The notes below the pieces were generated by a model. It had not been told where the DNA came from. It searched no databases and was given only the letters and a program-made list of their open reading frames with translations. Source: Paraburkholderia sp. UYCP14C (GTDB lineage: Bacteria; Pseudomonadota; Gammaproteobacteria; Burkholderiales; Burkholderiaceae). From it: a stretch of 64,000 nucleotides of DNA. How positions within the stretch are numbered: the stretch's first letter is position 1; the number at the start of each line of letters is the position of its first letter. Where the stretch lies: the NCBI RefSeq assembly GCF_004197395.1, contig NZ_SELS01000002.1, positions 248,001 to 312,000 on the forward strand, in the 5' to 3' direction. Below are positions 9,686 through 19,787 of this stretch, piece by piece. The position numbers were made by a program, and so were the translations under genes.

Positions 9686-9995
9686 GATGTCGTCCCCGGG
9701 CGATCACGGAAGCTCGCCCAGCCACAATTGTCTTCTTTGCGCGGCCCAGTAACAGATGGCAGAGTGTCGCGGCCCGCGCTGAGCGTTGCGACTGGAGGCG
9801 AAAACAAGGCGATGTCAGCGATTTTCCAACTTCGTTCGGCTAAGTGATGGCCGCGCCCAAACTCGCATGATCGCGATTCACGTGGGAATGCGCTTTACGC
9901 AGATCACGTCCGAATGGCATGACATCTGCATAGTGTGCTGCAAGCAGCCGGCCGCTTGAATGCCTCTACAACCCTTTCCTTCAAGGAGACACGCC
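9686..9995. other. Intergenic region before the double-glycine peptide gene
   Basis: This 310-bp stretch separates the DUF3079 gene and the small peptide gene, which diverge. It must hold both promoters. No clear palindrome or RNA structure was found. A good ribosome site (AAGGAGA, 9983-9989) lies at its right end. Confidence 0.4.
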
Positions 9996-10196
9996 ATGAA
10001 CACGCTGACCATCAACGACATCCCAAACTCAGCCGAGCTCGATCACGAGGAGATGACCCAAATTCAGGGCGGCCGGATGAAACTACCCGGCCAGCACGTC
10101 GGCTCGATCCTCACGACCGCTGATGGCGACCCGGTCGGCGTCTATGTCGACGGCGTGCTGCAAAACTCCGTTACCGACGGCTTCTACCACGGCTGA
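9996..10196 (+). CDS. Small peptide with double-glycine leader (bacteriocin-like)
   Basis: A 66-aa peptide. Residues 1-26 look like a double-glycine export leader: LDHEEMTQIQGG places hydrophobic residues at -12, -7 and -4 and a Glu at -8 relative to the Gly-Gly cut, as in peptides cleaved by C39-peptidase ABC transporters. The predicted product is the 40 residues after GG; it has no cysteine, is rich in Gly, Val and Asp, and ends in YHG. The ATG at 9996 follows AAGGAGA. No C39 transporter, immunity gene or modification enzyme is found near it, so its export partner must be elsewhere, if it is exported at all. Confidence 0.7.
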   Translation: MNTLTINDIPNSAELDHEEMTQIQGGRMKLPGQHVGSILTTADGDPVGVYVDGVLQNSVTDGFYHG

Positions 10197-10205
10197 CAGC
10201 AACGA

Positions 10206-10225
10206 GGCGCGCAGCTCTGCGCGCC
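10206..10225. terminator. Possible bidirectional hairpin between convergent genes
   Basis: Perfect 9-bp inverted repeat GGCGCGCAG / CTGCGCGCC between the peptide gene and the convergent phospholipase D gene. There is no T-run, so it would be an atypical terminator at best. Confidence 0.4.
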
Positions 10226-10233
10226 CGCTGCAC

Positions 10234-11787
10234 TCATAGCTCCGATTCGATCGGCAGCAGGCCCAGGAACCAGATGCTTGCACGCTGCGTAAATGAAGTC
10301 CCCGGCTCCGTGTCGAATTCCGTCACCGTTCCGTTCTCGGCTGTATCGATCCAGACGATGTGGTGCCTGCCGTTCGCATCGGTACGTTGCTCGACTCGCC
10401 AGGCAATCACGTCCAGGTTCGGCTCGACGTCATCGATCACCTGGCCGGCAAGCGCCGGACTGTAGCAAAGCACGCCTATCTCCGTATTCAGATGGCTCGA
10501 GCGAGGATCGAGATTCATCGAGCCGATGAAAACGCTTTGTCTGTCGAAGACATACGTTTTCGCATGCAACGAGGCCTTTGAAGAACCGAAGTACCTGTGT
10601 TGCGCTTTGGCCTTGCCCGAACCGGTCGGCTTCAGCTCGTAAAGCCGTACGCCCGCCGTCAGCAGATCCTCGCGATAGTGTTGATAACCCGCATTCACTG
10701 CGACGACGTCGGTGGCGGCCAGCGAGTTGGTCAACACCGTAACCTTGACCCCGCGCGCGGTCTGTTCGCGTATCCATGCGACGCCCGCTTTCCCTGGCAC
10801 GAAGTAAGGCGAGATGATCAGCATTTCGTGCTCGGGCTTGAGGTTCAAGGCCGCAAACCGCGTCATCAGGTGGCCCTCCGGATCGTTCGGATCACGGGTG
10901 ACCTTGGCCGGATCGTCGTACAGGAGCGTGGCTTGTCCCCATGAGAAATCGACGTTGCCCGCTGCGAGCATCCTGGCCATCCGCTGCCGGGCTTCAATGA
11001 TGTATGGCGAGTCATGCTGCGATTTGATGTACTCGTTCAATTTCGCGCGGTAGCCCGCCAGCGCGGACGGATCCGCCTGATGTCCCATCAGTTGCTCGAT
11101 CGCATACGACGATTGCGCATTCCAGAACTGGTCGAAGGCATGGGAAACGTCGCGGACAACCGGACCGTGCACCAGCACGTCGAGATCGCCCATCACGACG
11201 ACCTTCGATGCGCCGAAGTATTCGTCGCCGATATTGCGTCCGCCGAGAATGGCGGCTTCGTTGTCCGCGATCATCGCCTTGTCGTGCATGCGCCGATCGA
11301 CGCGGGAAAATTCGAGAGCAGCCGCGAGCGACTTGAAGTGACGGCTCGCGACCGGGTTGAACAGCCGTATCTTCATGTTCGGATGCGAGCTGAGTGCGAG
11401 CAGAACCTGATCGTCGGCGTTCGTCCCGAGGTCGTCGAGCAGGACGCGCACACGTACGCCCCGGTCGGCCGCTGCGAGCAGCGCTGCCGCGAGTTCGCGG
11501 CCCGTCAGATCGTCGTGCCAGATGTAGTACTGAAGGTCGAGCGAGCGCTCGGCCGCTTCGGCGAGCACCACGCGCGCCACGATCGCGTCGACCGGGTCCT
11601 CCAGCAGATGAAATGCGCTATTGCCCGGATGGCTTTGCTCTTCGGGCGTGAAGATCACGCCGAGCCGGGTGGATTCCGTGTTTTGAAGCGCAAAGGTGGG
11701 AGTGCGGTTGCTCTGCGGCGGCAGACTCGCGCACGCGGCCAACAGGAACACGAGAACACTTGCGGCGAGACCCTGTAGCTTTGTCAT
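10234..11787 (-). CDS. Phospholipase D family lipoprotein (cardiolipin synthase C-like)
   Basis: A 517-aa protein with a lipoprotein signal (FLLAACAS, lipid-bearing Cys19) and two phospholipase D HKD motifs: His168-x-Lys170-x4-Asp175 and His408-x-Lys410-x4-Asp415, each followed by the GG/GS-xN region. The layout, with Gly-x-N-Ile-Gly-Asp-Glu-Tyr-Phe after the first motif, is that of the YmdC/ClsC branch, which makes cardiolipin from phosphatidylglycerol with phosphatidylethanolamine as co-substrate. The lipid anchor would place it at the membrane on the periplasmic side. The ATG at 11785-11787 is chosen because GGAG lies seven bases upstream; an in-frame GTG six bases earlier is too close to it. 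Confidence 0.85.
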   Translation of the reverse strand: MTKLQGLAASVLVFLLAACASLPPQSNRTPTFALQNTESTRLGVIFTPEEQSHPGNSAFHLLEDPVDAIVARVVLAEAAERSLDLQYYIWHDDLTGRELAAALLAAADRGVRVRVLLDDLGTNADDQVLLALSSHPNMKIRLFNPVASRHFKSLAAALEFSRVDRRMHDKAMIADNEAAILGGRNIGDEYFGASKVVVMGDLDVLVHGPVVRDVSHAFDQFWNAQSSYAIEQLMGHQADPSALAGYRAKLNEYIKSQHDSPYIIEARQRMARMLAAGNVDFSWGQATLLYDDPAKVTRDPNDPEGHLMTRFAALNLKPEHEMLIISPYFVPGKAGVAWIREQTARGVKVTVLTNSLAATDVVAVNAGYQHYREDLLTAGVRLYELKPTGSGKAKAQHRYFGSSKASLHAKTYVFDRQSVFIGSMNLDPRSSHLNTEIGVLCYSPALAGQVIDDVEPNLDVIAWRVEQRTDANGRHHIVWIDTAENGTVTEFDTEPGTSFTQRASIWFLGLLPIESEL

Positions 11788-12255
11788 GTCCACACTCCGT
11801 CGAGATGTCGATCGGGATCAGGCTTGGTGTCGTGGCGCAGCATGCGGTGATGGAGCGGCTGGCTCACGTGGTTTTCAAATCGCTCGCTCTGTGATTCAGG
11901 TGCAATCCTGCGTGATTCTCACCTCCGATGCGCTATAGAAGAGCGGGAGAAAGTTGGGAGAGTGTAATTCCTGGGGCGCGGTTGCGATTCACTCGACAAT
12001 GCGCTCACGGCAATAGCGCGGTCCCCTACTTCTGCAAGCAGCTACATGCAGATCCCGCGTTCCCTTGGCAAGTGCTATGCCATGTCAATAGCGGCGGCAC
12101 CTCGCGCGATGGCTCGACAGCTGTAACAAAGATTCCTCACAAAAATGCATGCCGGGGACTATTTTCCATGTGCAGAGTTCGGCGGCAGCGAGCGCTGGTT
12201 TTGCGGTCGGGCCAGCTGAGGGCAAAAGCGGCTTATCCCTTTTCGCGAGGCGCAT
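11788..12255. other. Divergent intergenic region, no gene supported
   Basis: These 468 bp lie between the divergent phospholipase D and sialidase-like genes. A plus-strand frame covering much of it has arbitrary composition and no ribosome site, and was not accepted. No strong operator or structured RNA was seen. Confidence 0.4.
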
Positions 12256-13917
12256 ATGACATCCATTTTCAAACGACTATCGCGTTCTGCTTCCCGGGGC
12301 TTTGCAAGCGGCAGTGTCATCGCGCTCACTTGCGCGATCGTCCCAGGCGCCCAGGCGAAACCGCCGCTCGGCCCCCTGGTCCAGGTGGCCGCGGGTGATC
12401 CGTTCAGCGGATGCACTGCCGACCAGCTCAACGCGCAGCAATCCGCATTCGGAAGCGTCCTTTATCCAGCCACATTGATAGAGCCATGGGTCGCGGCCGA
12501 CCCGACCGACACGTCGCGCCTCCTCGTCGGTTACCAGCAGGACCGCTGGGACGACGGCGGCTCACGCGGACTCGCCGGCGTCGTTTCCACGGATGCGGCC
12601 GGCAGTTGGACCAGTTCGATCCCAACCGGCGTGACGAAGTGTACTGGGGGTGCATTCCGTCGTGCCTCCGATCCCTGGGTCGACTTCGCTCAAGACGGCA
12701 CGGCCTTCTTCCTGTCGTTGGTGTTGGACCCGATGAAGCCGACAACTCCGTTTGGGGCGCGCAATAGTGCGCTGCTGGTTAGCCGTTCCGTCGACCACGG
12801 CGCGACCTGGCAAGCTCCGGTGACGCTGATTCGCACCAACTCGCCGCATGCGCTCAACGACAAGGACTCGCTCACCGCCGATCCGACGGCGAACGGTTAC
12901 GTCTATGCAGTGTGGGATCAACTGAGCGTTTTCCCGCCCAGCCAGGCCGGCGATCAGTTGCTCGCGGGAAACGATGGTGTCGAAATCGCGCGCCAATTAC
13001 GTAACGGTTCAGCGGGCGGCGCCCCGTCCTTCAAGTTCAATTTCACCGGCCCCAGCTTCCTCTCGCGATCCACCGACAACGGCGTGACATGGAGCACGGC
13101 CGCTCCGATCTACCAACCGGGCACGAATGCGCAGACGATCGACAATATCGTACGGGTGTTGCCCAATGGGACCCTGCGCGACTTCTTCACTGCGATCAAT
13201 GTCACATCGTTCGGTCTCAGCATCGGCTATATATCGTCCAGCGATAAGGGCGCGAGCTGGAGCGCGCCGACGTTCGTCAACGATATCCACGTGCGCGCAG
13301 CGGGCGTGGTCACTCCGGACACCGGCCAGCCGATACGCGATGCCTCCATCCTCTACAGTGTCGCTGTCAACCCGGTCTCGGGGGCAATCTATCTCGCGTG
13401 GCAGGATAATCGCTTTTCGACAGCCACCTGCACCACGCCCGGTGCGGGATCCATCGCGATCGGCGGGATCGTCTTCAGCGAGTCGGAGGACGGTGGGACC
13501 ACCTGGTCGACGCCGGTGATGATCAACCAGACGCCGGTCAATGCCGCGAATCCGTGCCGTCAGCAAGCCTTCATCCCCGCGGTGGTGGCGTCGGGCGACG
13601 GCAGTACGGTCGTGGTGACCTACTACGACTTTCGCAACGACACGAATACGCCTGCCGGCTTCGAGGCCACGGACTATTTCGCGGTCTTCTGTCCGGCCTC
13701 GTCCAATTGTAAGAGCGCCGCTGACTGGGGCAACGAGGAGCGACTGACCACGGCCTCGTTCAACATACTCAATGCTCCCGTGGCGCGCGGCCATTTCCTC
13801 GGCGATTACATGGGTCTGACCGCTAGCGGGTCCACGATCGTGTACCCGGTTTTCGGCGTAGCCACGGGTCCCAACGTGACGGCCGAATTCACCCGACAGA
13901 TCTCAGGCTTGCCTTGA
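12256..13917 (+). CDS. Secreted sialidase-like protein with Asp-box repeats
   Basis: A 553-aa protein with a signal peptide (about 1-34, ending PGAQA). It has at least four Asp-box (BNR) turns of the form SxDxGxTW: SVDHGATW, STDNGVTW, SSDKGASW and SEDGGTTW. These mark a six-bladed sialidase-type beta-propeller. Catalytic residues of true sialidases (Arg triad, Tyr/Glu) cannot be assigned with confidence, so it is a sialidase-fold exported protein and not a proven exo-sialidase. It is likely secreted or periplasmic. The gene stands alone; only a weak AGG precedes the ATG. Confidence 0.75.
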   Translation: MTSIFKRLSRSASRGFASGSVIALTCAIVPGAQAKPPLGPLVQVAAGDPFSGCTADQLNAQQSAFGSVLYPATLIEPWVAADPTDTSRLLVGYQQDRWDDGGSRGLAGVVSTDAAGSWTSSIPTGVTKCTGGAFRRASDPWVDFAQDGTAFFLSLVLDPMKPTTPFGARNSALLVSRSVDHGATWQAPVTLIRTNSPHALNDKDSLTADPTANGYVYAVWDQLSVFPPSQAGDQLLAGNDGVEIARQLRNGSAGGAPSFKFNFTGPSFLSRSTDNGVTWSTAAPIYQPGTNAQTIDNIVRVLPNGTLRDFFTAINVTSFGLSIGYISSSDKGASWSAPTFVNDIHVRAAGVVTPDTGQPIRDASILYSVAVNPVSGAIYLAWQDNRFSTATCTTPGAGSIAIGGIVFSESEDGGTTWSTPVMINQTPVNAANPCRQQAFIPAVVASGDGSTVVVTYYDFRNDTNTPAGFEATDYFAVFCPASSNCKSAADWGNEERLTTASFNILNAPVARGHFLGDYMGLTASGSTIVYPVFGVATGPNVTAEFTRQISGLP

Positions 13918-13920
13918 GCG

Positions 13921-13956
13921 CAACCGGCGGCGGCCTAGGGGTCGCCGCCTCGGTTG
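13921..13956. terminator. Hairpin between convergent genes
   Basis: CAACCG-GCGGCG pairs with CGCCGCC-t-CGGTTG, giving a 12-bp stem with a small bulge. It sits just past the sialidase-like stop and before the convergent hydrolase. No T-run follows, so it is an atypical terminator candidate. Confidence 0.4.
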
Positions 13957-14077
13957 GCAATTGCCGTTGAGTCCGAGCAGCAAATAGGCCGGCCACGGGT
14001 CGCCTCAGTAACAGCGATCCTCGATAGTGGCGAGCGACGCAGGAACAGGCTCGCGGGACAGAATCCCGTTTGAACGA

Positions 14078-15178
14078 TCAACGGTTCTCCGGTACCGCTG
14101 CCAATCCGTCCAGCAGCGCCTTATGAAACGCGTCCGGGTCCTGCATCTGCGGCGCGTGTCCGAGCCCCGCGAATTCCACAAGCGTCGCATGCGGAATCGC
14201 CTTCGCGGCCGCGCGGCCCAGTTCCGGGTAATGACCGAGCTTCGCGCGCACTTCGGGCGGCGCGGCGTCCTTACCGATCGCGGTGGTGTCCTTCTGGCCG
14301 ATCAATAGCAGCGCCGGCATGCTGAGCTGCCCAAGCTCATAAACGACCGGCTGCGTGTAAATCATGTCGTACAGCAGCGCCGAATTCCACGCGACGATCT
14401 GCTTGCCCGGCCCGCGGTACATGCCCGCGAGCATCTGCACCCACGGTTCGTAGTCCGCCCGCCATTGCCCCGCGTAATAGGTCGCCTGTTCGTAGCGGCG
14501 GATACCATCGGCGGTGGTCTTCAGTTCCCGCTGATACCACTGGTCGACCGATAGCGACGGCACGCCCTTCGCCTTCCAGTCCTCGAGTCCGATCGGGTTC
14601 ACCAGCACCAGTTGCTGCGTTTCGCGTGGATACATCAGCGCATAGCGGACGGCGAGCATGCCGCCGGTCGAATGGCCGACCACCGTCACGTCGCCAACGC
14701 CGAGCGAGGCGAGCAGCGCGTGCGTATTGCGTGCGAGTTGCTGGAAGCTGTACTGGTAATGCTCGGGCTTGCTCGATTTGCAAAAACCGATCTGATCCGG
14801 GGCGATCACCCGATAGCCGGCATCGCTCAGCCGTCGAATCGTCGCGTCCCACGTCGCCGAGCAGAAATTTTTGCCGTGCAGCAACACCACGGTGCGGCCG
14901 TTCGCATGCGCCGGCTTCACGTCCATGTAGGCCATCTGCAAAGACACGCCCTGCGACGTGAATTCGAAGCGTTCGACCGGCGCCGGATAGTTGAAGCCCT
15001 GCAGTTCCGGACCGTAGGCCGGGCCGGCATCGTCGGGCGAGGACGCGGCCGCGGCGCTCGCGGCAGCCGGGCTCGCTTCGCTCGCCGGCGTGGCGGCCGC
15101 CGCGACAGACGCCGCGCACAGCAAGGCACAGGCGCAGACACTCGACAGGGCAAGCAGGAACGGGCGGCGAAGATTCAT
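14078..15178 (-). CDS. Exported alpha/beta hydrolase
   Basis: A 366-aa alpha/beta-hydrolase with a signal peptide (about 1-29) and an Ala/Ser-rich linker (30-52). The oxyanion region LLHGKNF is at 99-105 and the nucleophile elbow GHSTGG places Ser170. An acid in IGQKDTT and a late His in GLGHAPQ complete the triad. The pattern is close to haloalkane-dehalogenase/epoxide-hydrolase-like esterases, acting here in the periplasm. The start at 15178 is chosen for the signal peptide; upstream codons lack support and the ribosome site is weak. Monocistronic. The substrate is unknown. Confidence 0.85.
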   Translation of the reverse strand: MNLRRPFLLALSSVCACALLCAASVAAAATPASEASPAAASAAAASSPDDAGPAYGPELQGFNYPAPVERFEFTSQGVSLQMAYMDVKPAHANGRTVVLLHGKNFCSATWDATIRRLSDAGYRVIAPDQIGFCKSSKPEHYQYSFQQLARNTHALLASLGVGDVTVVGHSTGGMLAVRYALMYPRETQQLVLVNPIGLEDWKAKGVPSLSVDQWYQRELKTTADGIRRYEQATYYAGQWRADYEPWVQMLAGMYRGPGKQIVAWNSALLYDMIYTQPVVYELGQLSMPALLLIGQKDTTAIGKDAAPPEVRAKLGHYPELGRAAAKAIPHATLVEFAGLGHAPQMQDPDAFHKALLDGLAAVPENR

Positions 15179-15646
15179 CGGGATGCTTTGAAAAAAAACG
15201 CAACAGGGAACGCGCGGAGCGCACGATTCTACGATGCACCGCCGAACTCTGGCGCCAGCCGCGCATCGCGGGCCGGCGCCCGGCCGCGGCAATGTGGCAC
15301 GCATATTGCGCCGTCCCGGATCGGGGCCCCGTTCGCGTACGACCTGGCGATCAATGTGTTGCGCCGCACCGAAAAACGCGCCGTAACAGGCGATCGTTCG
15401 GGATGGTCCGCTACGCGGCCCCCGCAATAAACATTATTCGCTCGCGTCCAATCGGTGCTAGAACTGACTGACGAACCCGCGAAAACAGGCAGCGAAGAAC
15501 GGCAACGCGGCACGACTGCCAGGCAGCCCAAATCATCAGCGGAGAGGACGCGACCAGATCATCCGGGGGTATACCAATCAGGCAACCATCTTGCATAAGA
15601 TCGGCGTGAGTGCTGACGGGCCCACGCCGATCGACAGGAGACAAAT
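15179..15646. other. Divergent intergenic region hydrolase/glgC
   Basis: 468 bp carrying the promoters of the hydrolase and of glgC. It contains a small AT dyad AATAA-aca-TTATT (15426-15438). No gene is supported and no other structure was seen. Confidence 0.4.
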
Positions 15647-16912
15647 ATGAATACTCCGGCACGGCTGAACGACTTACAGCGCACTACCCTCGCGATCGTC
15701 CTCGCCGGCGGACGCGGCACCCGGCTCGGGCCGCTCACGAACAAGCGCGTGAAGCCGGCGGTGCACTTCGGCGGCAAATACCGGATCATCGACTTTGCGC
15801 TGTCCAATTGCCTGAATTCCGGCATCCGCCGCATCGCGGTGGTCACCCAGTACAAGGCGCATTCGCTGCTGCGGCATCTGCAACGCGGCTGGAGTTTCCT
15901 GCGCGGCGAGATGGGCGAGTTCATCGACCTGTGGCCCGCGCAGCAGCGCGTCGAAGGCGCGCACTGGTATCGCGGCACCGCCGACGCGGTGTTCCAGAAC
16001 CTCGACATCATCCGCTCGATCCGCCCGAAATACGTGGTCGTGCTCGCGGGCGACCATATCTACAAGATGGACTACACGCGCATGATCGCCGATCACGCGG
16101 ACAGCGGCGCCGACTGCACGGTCGGCTGCATCGAGGTGCCGCGCATGGACGCGGTCGCGTTCGGCGTGATGGCGGTCGACGAAAATCGCCGCGTGACCGG
16201 CTTCGTCGAAAAACCGGCCGACCCGCCGGCGATCCCCGGCCGCCCCGACACGGCGCTCGCCAGCATGGGCATCTACGTGTTCAACGCCGACTACCTGTAC
16301 ACGCAGCTCGAAGAGAACATCGCCGCGATCGATACCGATCACGACTTCGGCAAGGACATCCTGCCGCGCGTCGTCACCCAGGGCGTGGCGATCGCGCATC
16401 CGTTCAGCATGTCGTGCGTGTCGTCGGACCCGAGCGTCGAGCCGTACTGGCGCGACGTCGGCACGATCGACGCGTACTGGGCCGCGAACCTCGACCTCGC
16501 GTCGACGATCCCGACGCTCGACCTGTACGACGAGTCATGGCCGATCTGGACCTACCAGGAGCAGTTGCCGCCCGCGAAGTTCGTACGCGACATGAAGGGG
16601 CTGCAGGGCTCGGGCAACAATCTGATCGTCTGCGGCGGCTGCGTGATCTCGGGTTCGCAGATTTCGCGCTCGGTGCTGTCGTCGAACGTGAAAGTGAGTT
16701 CGTTCTGTAATATCAATGAGGCAGTCTTGTTGCCGCAGGTCACGGTCGGCGCGAGTTGCCGGCTGCAGAAGGTCGTGATCGACCGTGGCTGCACGATTCC
16801 GGAAGGTACGGTGATCGGCGAAGACCCGGCGCGCGACGCCGAGCGCTTCTATCGCACCGACGAAGGCGTCGTGCTGGTCACCCAGGAGGCATTGCGCAAT
16901 CATCCGAAGTAG
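15647..16912 (+). CDS. glgC: Glucose-1-phosphate adenylyltransferase
   Basis: A 421-aa enzyme that makes ADP-glucose from ATP and glucose 1-phosphate, the committed step of bacterial glycogen synthesis. The N-terminal nucleotide-binding motif [13 protein letters not shown] and the following [15 protein letters not shown] match the family. A C-terminal left-handed helix region ([14 protein letters not shown]) carries the hexapeptide repeats of the regulatory part. The length is standard. CAGGAGACAA precedes the ATG. It is followed 137 bp later by glgA in the same direction. Confidence 0.96.
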   Translation: MNTPARLNDLQRTTLAIVLAGGRGTRLGPLTNKRVKPAVHFGGKYRIIDFALSNCLNSGIRRIAVVTQYKAHSLLRHLQRGWSFLRGEMGEFIDLWPAQQRVEGAHWYRGTADAVFQNLDIIRSIRPKYVVVLAGDHIYKMDYTRMIADHADSGADCTVGCIEVPRMDAVAFGVMAVDENRRVTGFVEKPADPPAIPGRPDTALASMGIYVFNADYLYTQLEENIAAIDTDHDFGKDILPRVVTQGVAIAHPFSMSCVSSDPSVEPYWRDVGTIDAYWAANLDLASTIPTLDLYDESWPIWTYQEQLPPAKFVRDMKGLQGSGNNLIVCGGCVISGSQISRSVLSSNVKVSSFCNINEAVLLPQVTVGASCRLQKVVIDRGCTIPEGTVIGEDPARDAERFYRTDEGVVLVTQEALRNHPK

Positions 16913-16932
16913 CGCGTGCGCCGCAGGCCCGC

Positions 16933-16955
16933 GCCGGCGGTCGCGCGCCGCCGGC
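16933..16955. other. GC-rich hairpin between glgC and glgA
   Basis: Perfect 8-bp inverted repeat GCCGGCGG / CCGCCGGC with a 7-nt loop in the 137-bp gap. No T-run follows, so it could be an mRNA processing or stabilising structure between the two genes; inferred only. Confidence 0.35.
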
Positions 16956-17049
16956 CGCGCGTGGCCTCGCTTCACCCTGCTTCACCCGCATCACCGCGGA
17001 GTATTTGCCAACCCCGAGCAACCCTGCCACCCCGACAGAGACCCGGCCT

Positions 17050-18510
17050 ATGACGATTCGCGCCCTGCACGTCGCAAGCGAGCTGTATCCCCTCCTCAAA
17101 ACGGGCGGTCTCGCCGACGTCGCCGGCGCGCTGCCGTCCGCGCTGATCGAGCGCGGCGCCGACGTACGGGTGCTGCTGCCGGGCTTTCCGGCCGTGCTCG
17201 CCGGCCTGCACGATCTGCAGCCGGTGGCGCAACTGGGCAGCCGCTTCGGCGCGCCGAACGTGACGCTCGAACGCGGCACACTGCCCACCAATGGGCTCGC
17301 CGTCTACGTGATCCGCGCCGCGTCGCTGTACGACCGGCCCGGCAACCCGTATCTGAACGACGAACACGTGCCGTATCACGACAACGCGCAGCGTTTCGCG
17401 CTGCTCGGCTGGGTCGCCGCGCAACTCGCGCAGCAGTTGGACCCGACGTGGTCGCCGCAGATCGTCCATGCGCACGACTGGCACGCGGGGCTCGCACCCG
17501 CCTATCTGAAGGCCGCCGAGCGCGAGCACGGCCGCGCACTCGCACGCAGCGTGTTCACGATCCACAACCTCGCCTACCAGGGGATCTTTCCCGCGCATCA
17601 GTTCGGCCTGCTCGGCTTGCCGCACGATTTCTTCAACATGCACGGCGTCGAATTCTATGGACAGCTGTCGTTCCTGAAGGCGGGGCTCTACTACAGCGAC
17701 CGCATCACGACCGTCAGCCCGACCTATGCACGCGAAATCCAGACGCTGCTGCACGGCGGCGGGCTCGATGCGCTGCTGCGCCATCGCTCGCACGATCTGA
17801 GCGGAATCCTGAACGGCGTCGATTACACGGTGTGGAATCCCGCCACCGATGCACTGCTCGCGTCGCGCTACAACGCATCGCGGCTGGCCGGCAAGCTCGC
17901 CTGCAAGGAAGCATTGCAAAAGCGCTTCGGCCTCGCGCAGAAAAGCGACGCGCTGCTGTTCGGCGTGGTGAGCCGGCTGACCGAGCAGAAGGGCCTCGAT
18001 CTGCTGCTCGGCGCGGTGCCCGAGATCGTCAAGCGCGGCGGTCAACTGATCGTGTTCGGCACCGGCGATCCGGCGCTCGAGAACGGCCTGAAAATGGTCG
18101 CGCAGGCGCATCCGGAGTCGGTCGCGGTCGAGCTCGGCTTCGACGAAACGCTCGCGCATACGATCATCGCCGGCAGCGACGTGGTCGCGGTGCCGTCGCG
18201 CTTCGAGCCGTGCGGGCTCACGCAGCTCTATGCGCTCGCCTATGGGTCGCTGCCGCTCGTGCACTGCGTCGGCGGTCTTGCGGATACGGTCGCCGATGCG
18301 TCGCTCGAAAACCTCGCCGACGACTTCGCCACCGGCTTCGTGTTCGAACGCTTCGATCCGAAGGGACTCGCGGGGGCGATCCGCCGCGCGTTCGCGCTCT
18401 ACGCGCGCCGCACCGAATGGAAGGCCACGCAGCGGCGCGCGATGCGCCAGGACTTCCGCTGGGGCGCGTCGGCCGAGCGCTATCTGGAGTTGTATCGCGA
18501 GCTCGTCTGA
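17050..18510 (+). CDS. glgA: Glycogen synthase (ADP-glucose)
   Basis: A 486-aa GT5 glycosyltransferase that extends alpha-1,4-glucan chains using ADP-glucose from GlgC. The N-terminal substrate motif KTGGLADVAGALP is at about 17-29, and the C-terminal nucleotide-sugar motif PCGLTQLYALAYG lies near residue 385. The start MTIRALHVASELYPLLK agrees with family N-termini, although the ribosome site is weak; an open frame upstream is not conserved. With glgC it forms a partial glycogen operon; no branching or debranching gene is in the window. Confidence 0.95.
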   Translation: MTIRALHVASELYPLLKTGGLADVAGALPSALIERGADVRVLLPGFPAVLAGLHDLQPVAQLGSRFGAPNVTLERGTLPTNGLAVYVIRAASLYDRPGNPYLNDEHVPYHDNAQRFALLGWVAAQLAQQLDPTWSPQIVHAHDWHAGLAPAYLKAAEREHGRALARSVFTIHNLAYQGIFPAHQFGLLGLPHDFFNMHGVEFYGQLSFLKAGLYYSDRITTVSPTYAREIQTLLHGGGLDALLRHRSHDLSGILNGVDYTVWNPATDALLASRYNASRLAGKLACKEALQKRFGLAQKSDALLFGVVSRLTEQKGLDLLLGAVPEIVKRGGQLIVFGTGDPALENGLKMVAQAHPESVAVELGFDETLAHTIIAGSDVVAVPSRFEPCGLTQLYALAYGSLPLVHCVGGLADTVADASLENLADDFATGFVFERFDPKGLAGAIRRAFALYARRTEWKATQRRAMRQDFRWGASAERYLELYRELV

Positions 18511-18776
18511 AGCATCGGCCGCGGGCGGAACTGTCAGGATTCGTCAATCTTCAGGCGCGTTTGATGGTTCGACGCAACAGCACGGGGACGGATCGACTCG
18601 CGGCCGTGAAACTCCTGTATCGTTTGCTGACTTGCCGACTATGCAGTTCGTGTGTTTTTCCTGCACCATCTGTATCAGGCATGTCTGCCGCGCGGCGCCA
18701 GGGCCATCGGCTCGCACGCGCGGGCCTCCCCTTCCTGATTTGTTGATCGCGCATGACCGGTTGCGCGAGCCTTACC

Positions 18777-19643
18777 ATGACGAAAAACGTTCTGAGCATT
18801 CAGTCCCATGTCGTGTTCGGTCACGCCGGCAATAGCGCGGCCGTGTTTCCGATGTGCCGGCTCGGCGTCAACGTGTGGCCGCTCAACACCGTGCAGTTCT
18901 CGAATCACACGCAATACGGGCACTGGAGCGGCAGCGCGATCGAAGCCTCGCAGATCGAAGAGCTCGTCGACGGCATCGGCGCGATCGGCATGCTGCCGCG
19001 CTGCGACGCGGTGCTGTCGGGCTATCTCGGCACGACGGAACAGGCGCGGGCGGTGATCGAAATCGTCAAGGCGGTGAAGGCGGTCAATCCGCGCGCCTGG
19101 TACTTCTGCGATCCGGTGATGAGCGCCGCGGGCGGCTACAAGGCCGAGCCGGGCATCCAGGAATTCCTCGTGCGCGAGATGCCGGCGGTCGCCGACGCGA
19201 TCGCGCCGAATCACATCGAATTGCAGCGCCTCGTCGGCCGCGAGATCGAGACGTTCGAGGAAGCGGTGACCGCGTGCCGTGAAATACTCGCGCGCGGACC
19301 GAAGCTCGTGCTCGTCAAGCATCTGCTCGATCGCAACAGTCTCGCCGATCGCTTCAACATGCTTGTCGTCACCGAGCGCGAAGCGTGGATGGGACAGCGC
19401 CCGCTCTATCCGTTCGCGCGCCAGCCGGTCGGCGTCGGCGATATGACGAGCGCGGTGTTCGTCGCGCGCACGCTGCTCGGCGATTCGATCCGCGAGGCCT
19501 TCGAGCACACGCTCGCCGCGGTCAACGCGGTCGTCAAGGCGACCTGGCAGGCCGGACGCTATGAACTCGAACTCGTGGCGATGCAGAATGAAATCGCCCA
19601 GCCGCGCGAGTGGTTCGATGCGTGGGTCGCGGAGACGGCGTAG
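18777..19643 (+). CDS. pdxY: Pyridoxal kinase
   Basis: A 288-aa ribokinase-superfamily enzyme that phosphorylates pyridoxal with ATP in the vitamin B6 salvage pathway. Typical features are the N-terminal [21 protein letters not shown], the [12 protein letters not shown] segment, and GVGDMTSA, which carries the catalytic Asp and anion hole. The length is that of PdxY. The ATG at 18777 is chosen because the conserved start [11 protein letters not shown] lies there; an in-frame ATG eight codons earlier is not conserved. Confidence 0.93.
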   Translation: MTKNVLSIQSHVVFGHAGNSAAVFPMCRLGVNVWPLNTVQFSNHTQYGHWSGSAIEASQIEELVDGIGAIGMLPRCDAVLSGYLGTTEQARAVIEIVKAVKAVNPRAWYFCDPVMSAAGGYKAEPGIQEFLVREMPAVADAIAPNHIELQRLVGREIETFEEAVTACREILARGPKLVLVKHLLDRNSLADRFNMLVVTEREAWMGQRPLYPFARQPVGVGDMTSAVFVARTLLGDSIREAFEHTLAAVNAVVKATWQAGRYELELVAMQNEIAQPREWFDAWVAETA

Positions 19644-19787
19644 TTTCCGTCAGCGCGTCGCCCCCTGGTGAGCGCTCTGGCCAGCGCCGCGCCGGCCGCC
19701 GTCCTATAATGCGTGCCGCGTGGACCAGGGCTTGCGCCCGCGCTCCACGGCATTTTCAGCATCCGGCATATAGCAGACGAGGCATCG

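Noticed and set aside
11928..12398. Plus-strand frame before the sialidase-like gene
   Set aside because: No ribosome site, random composition, and it runs into the start of the sialidase-like gene in another frame.
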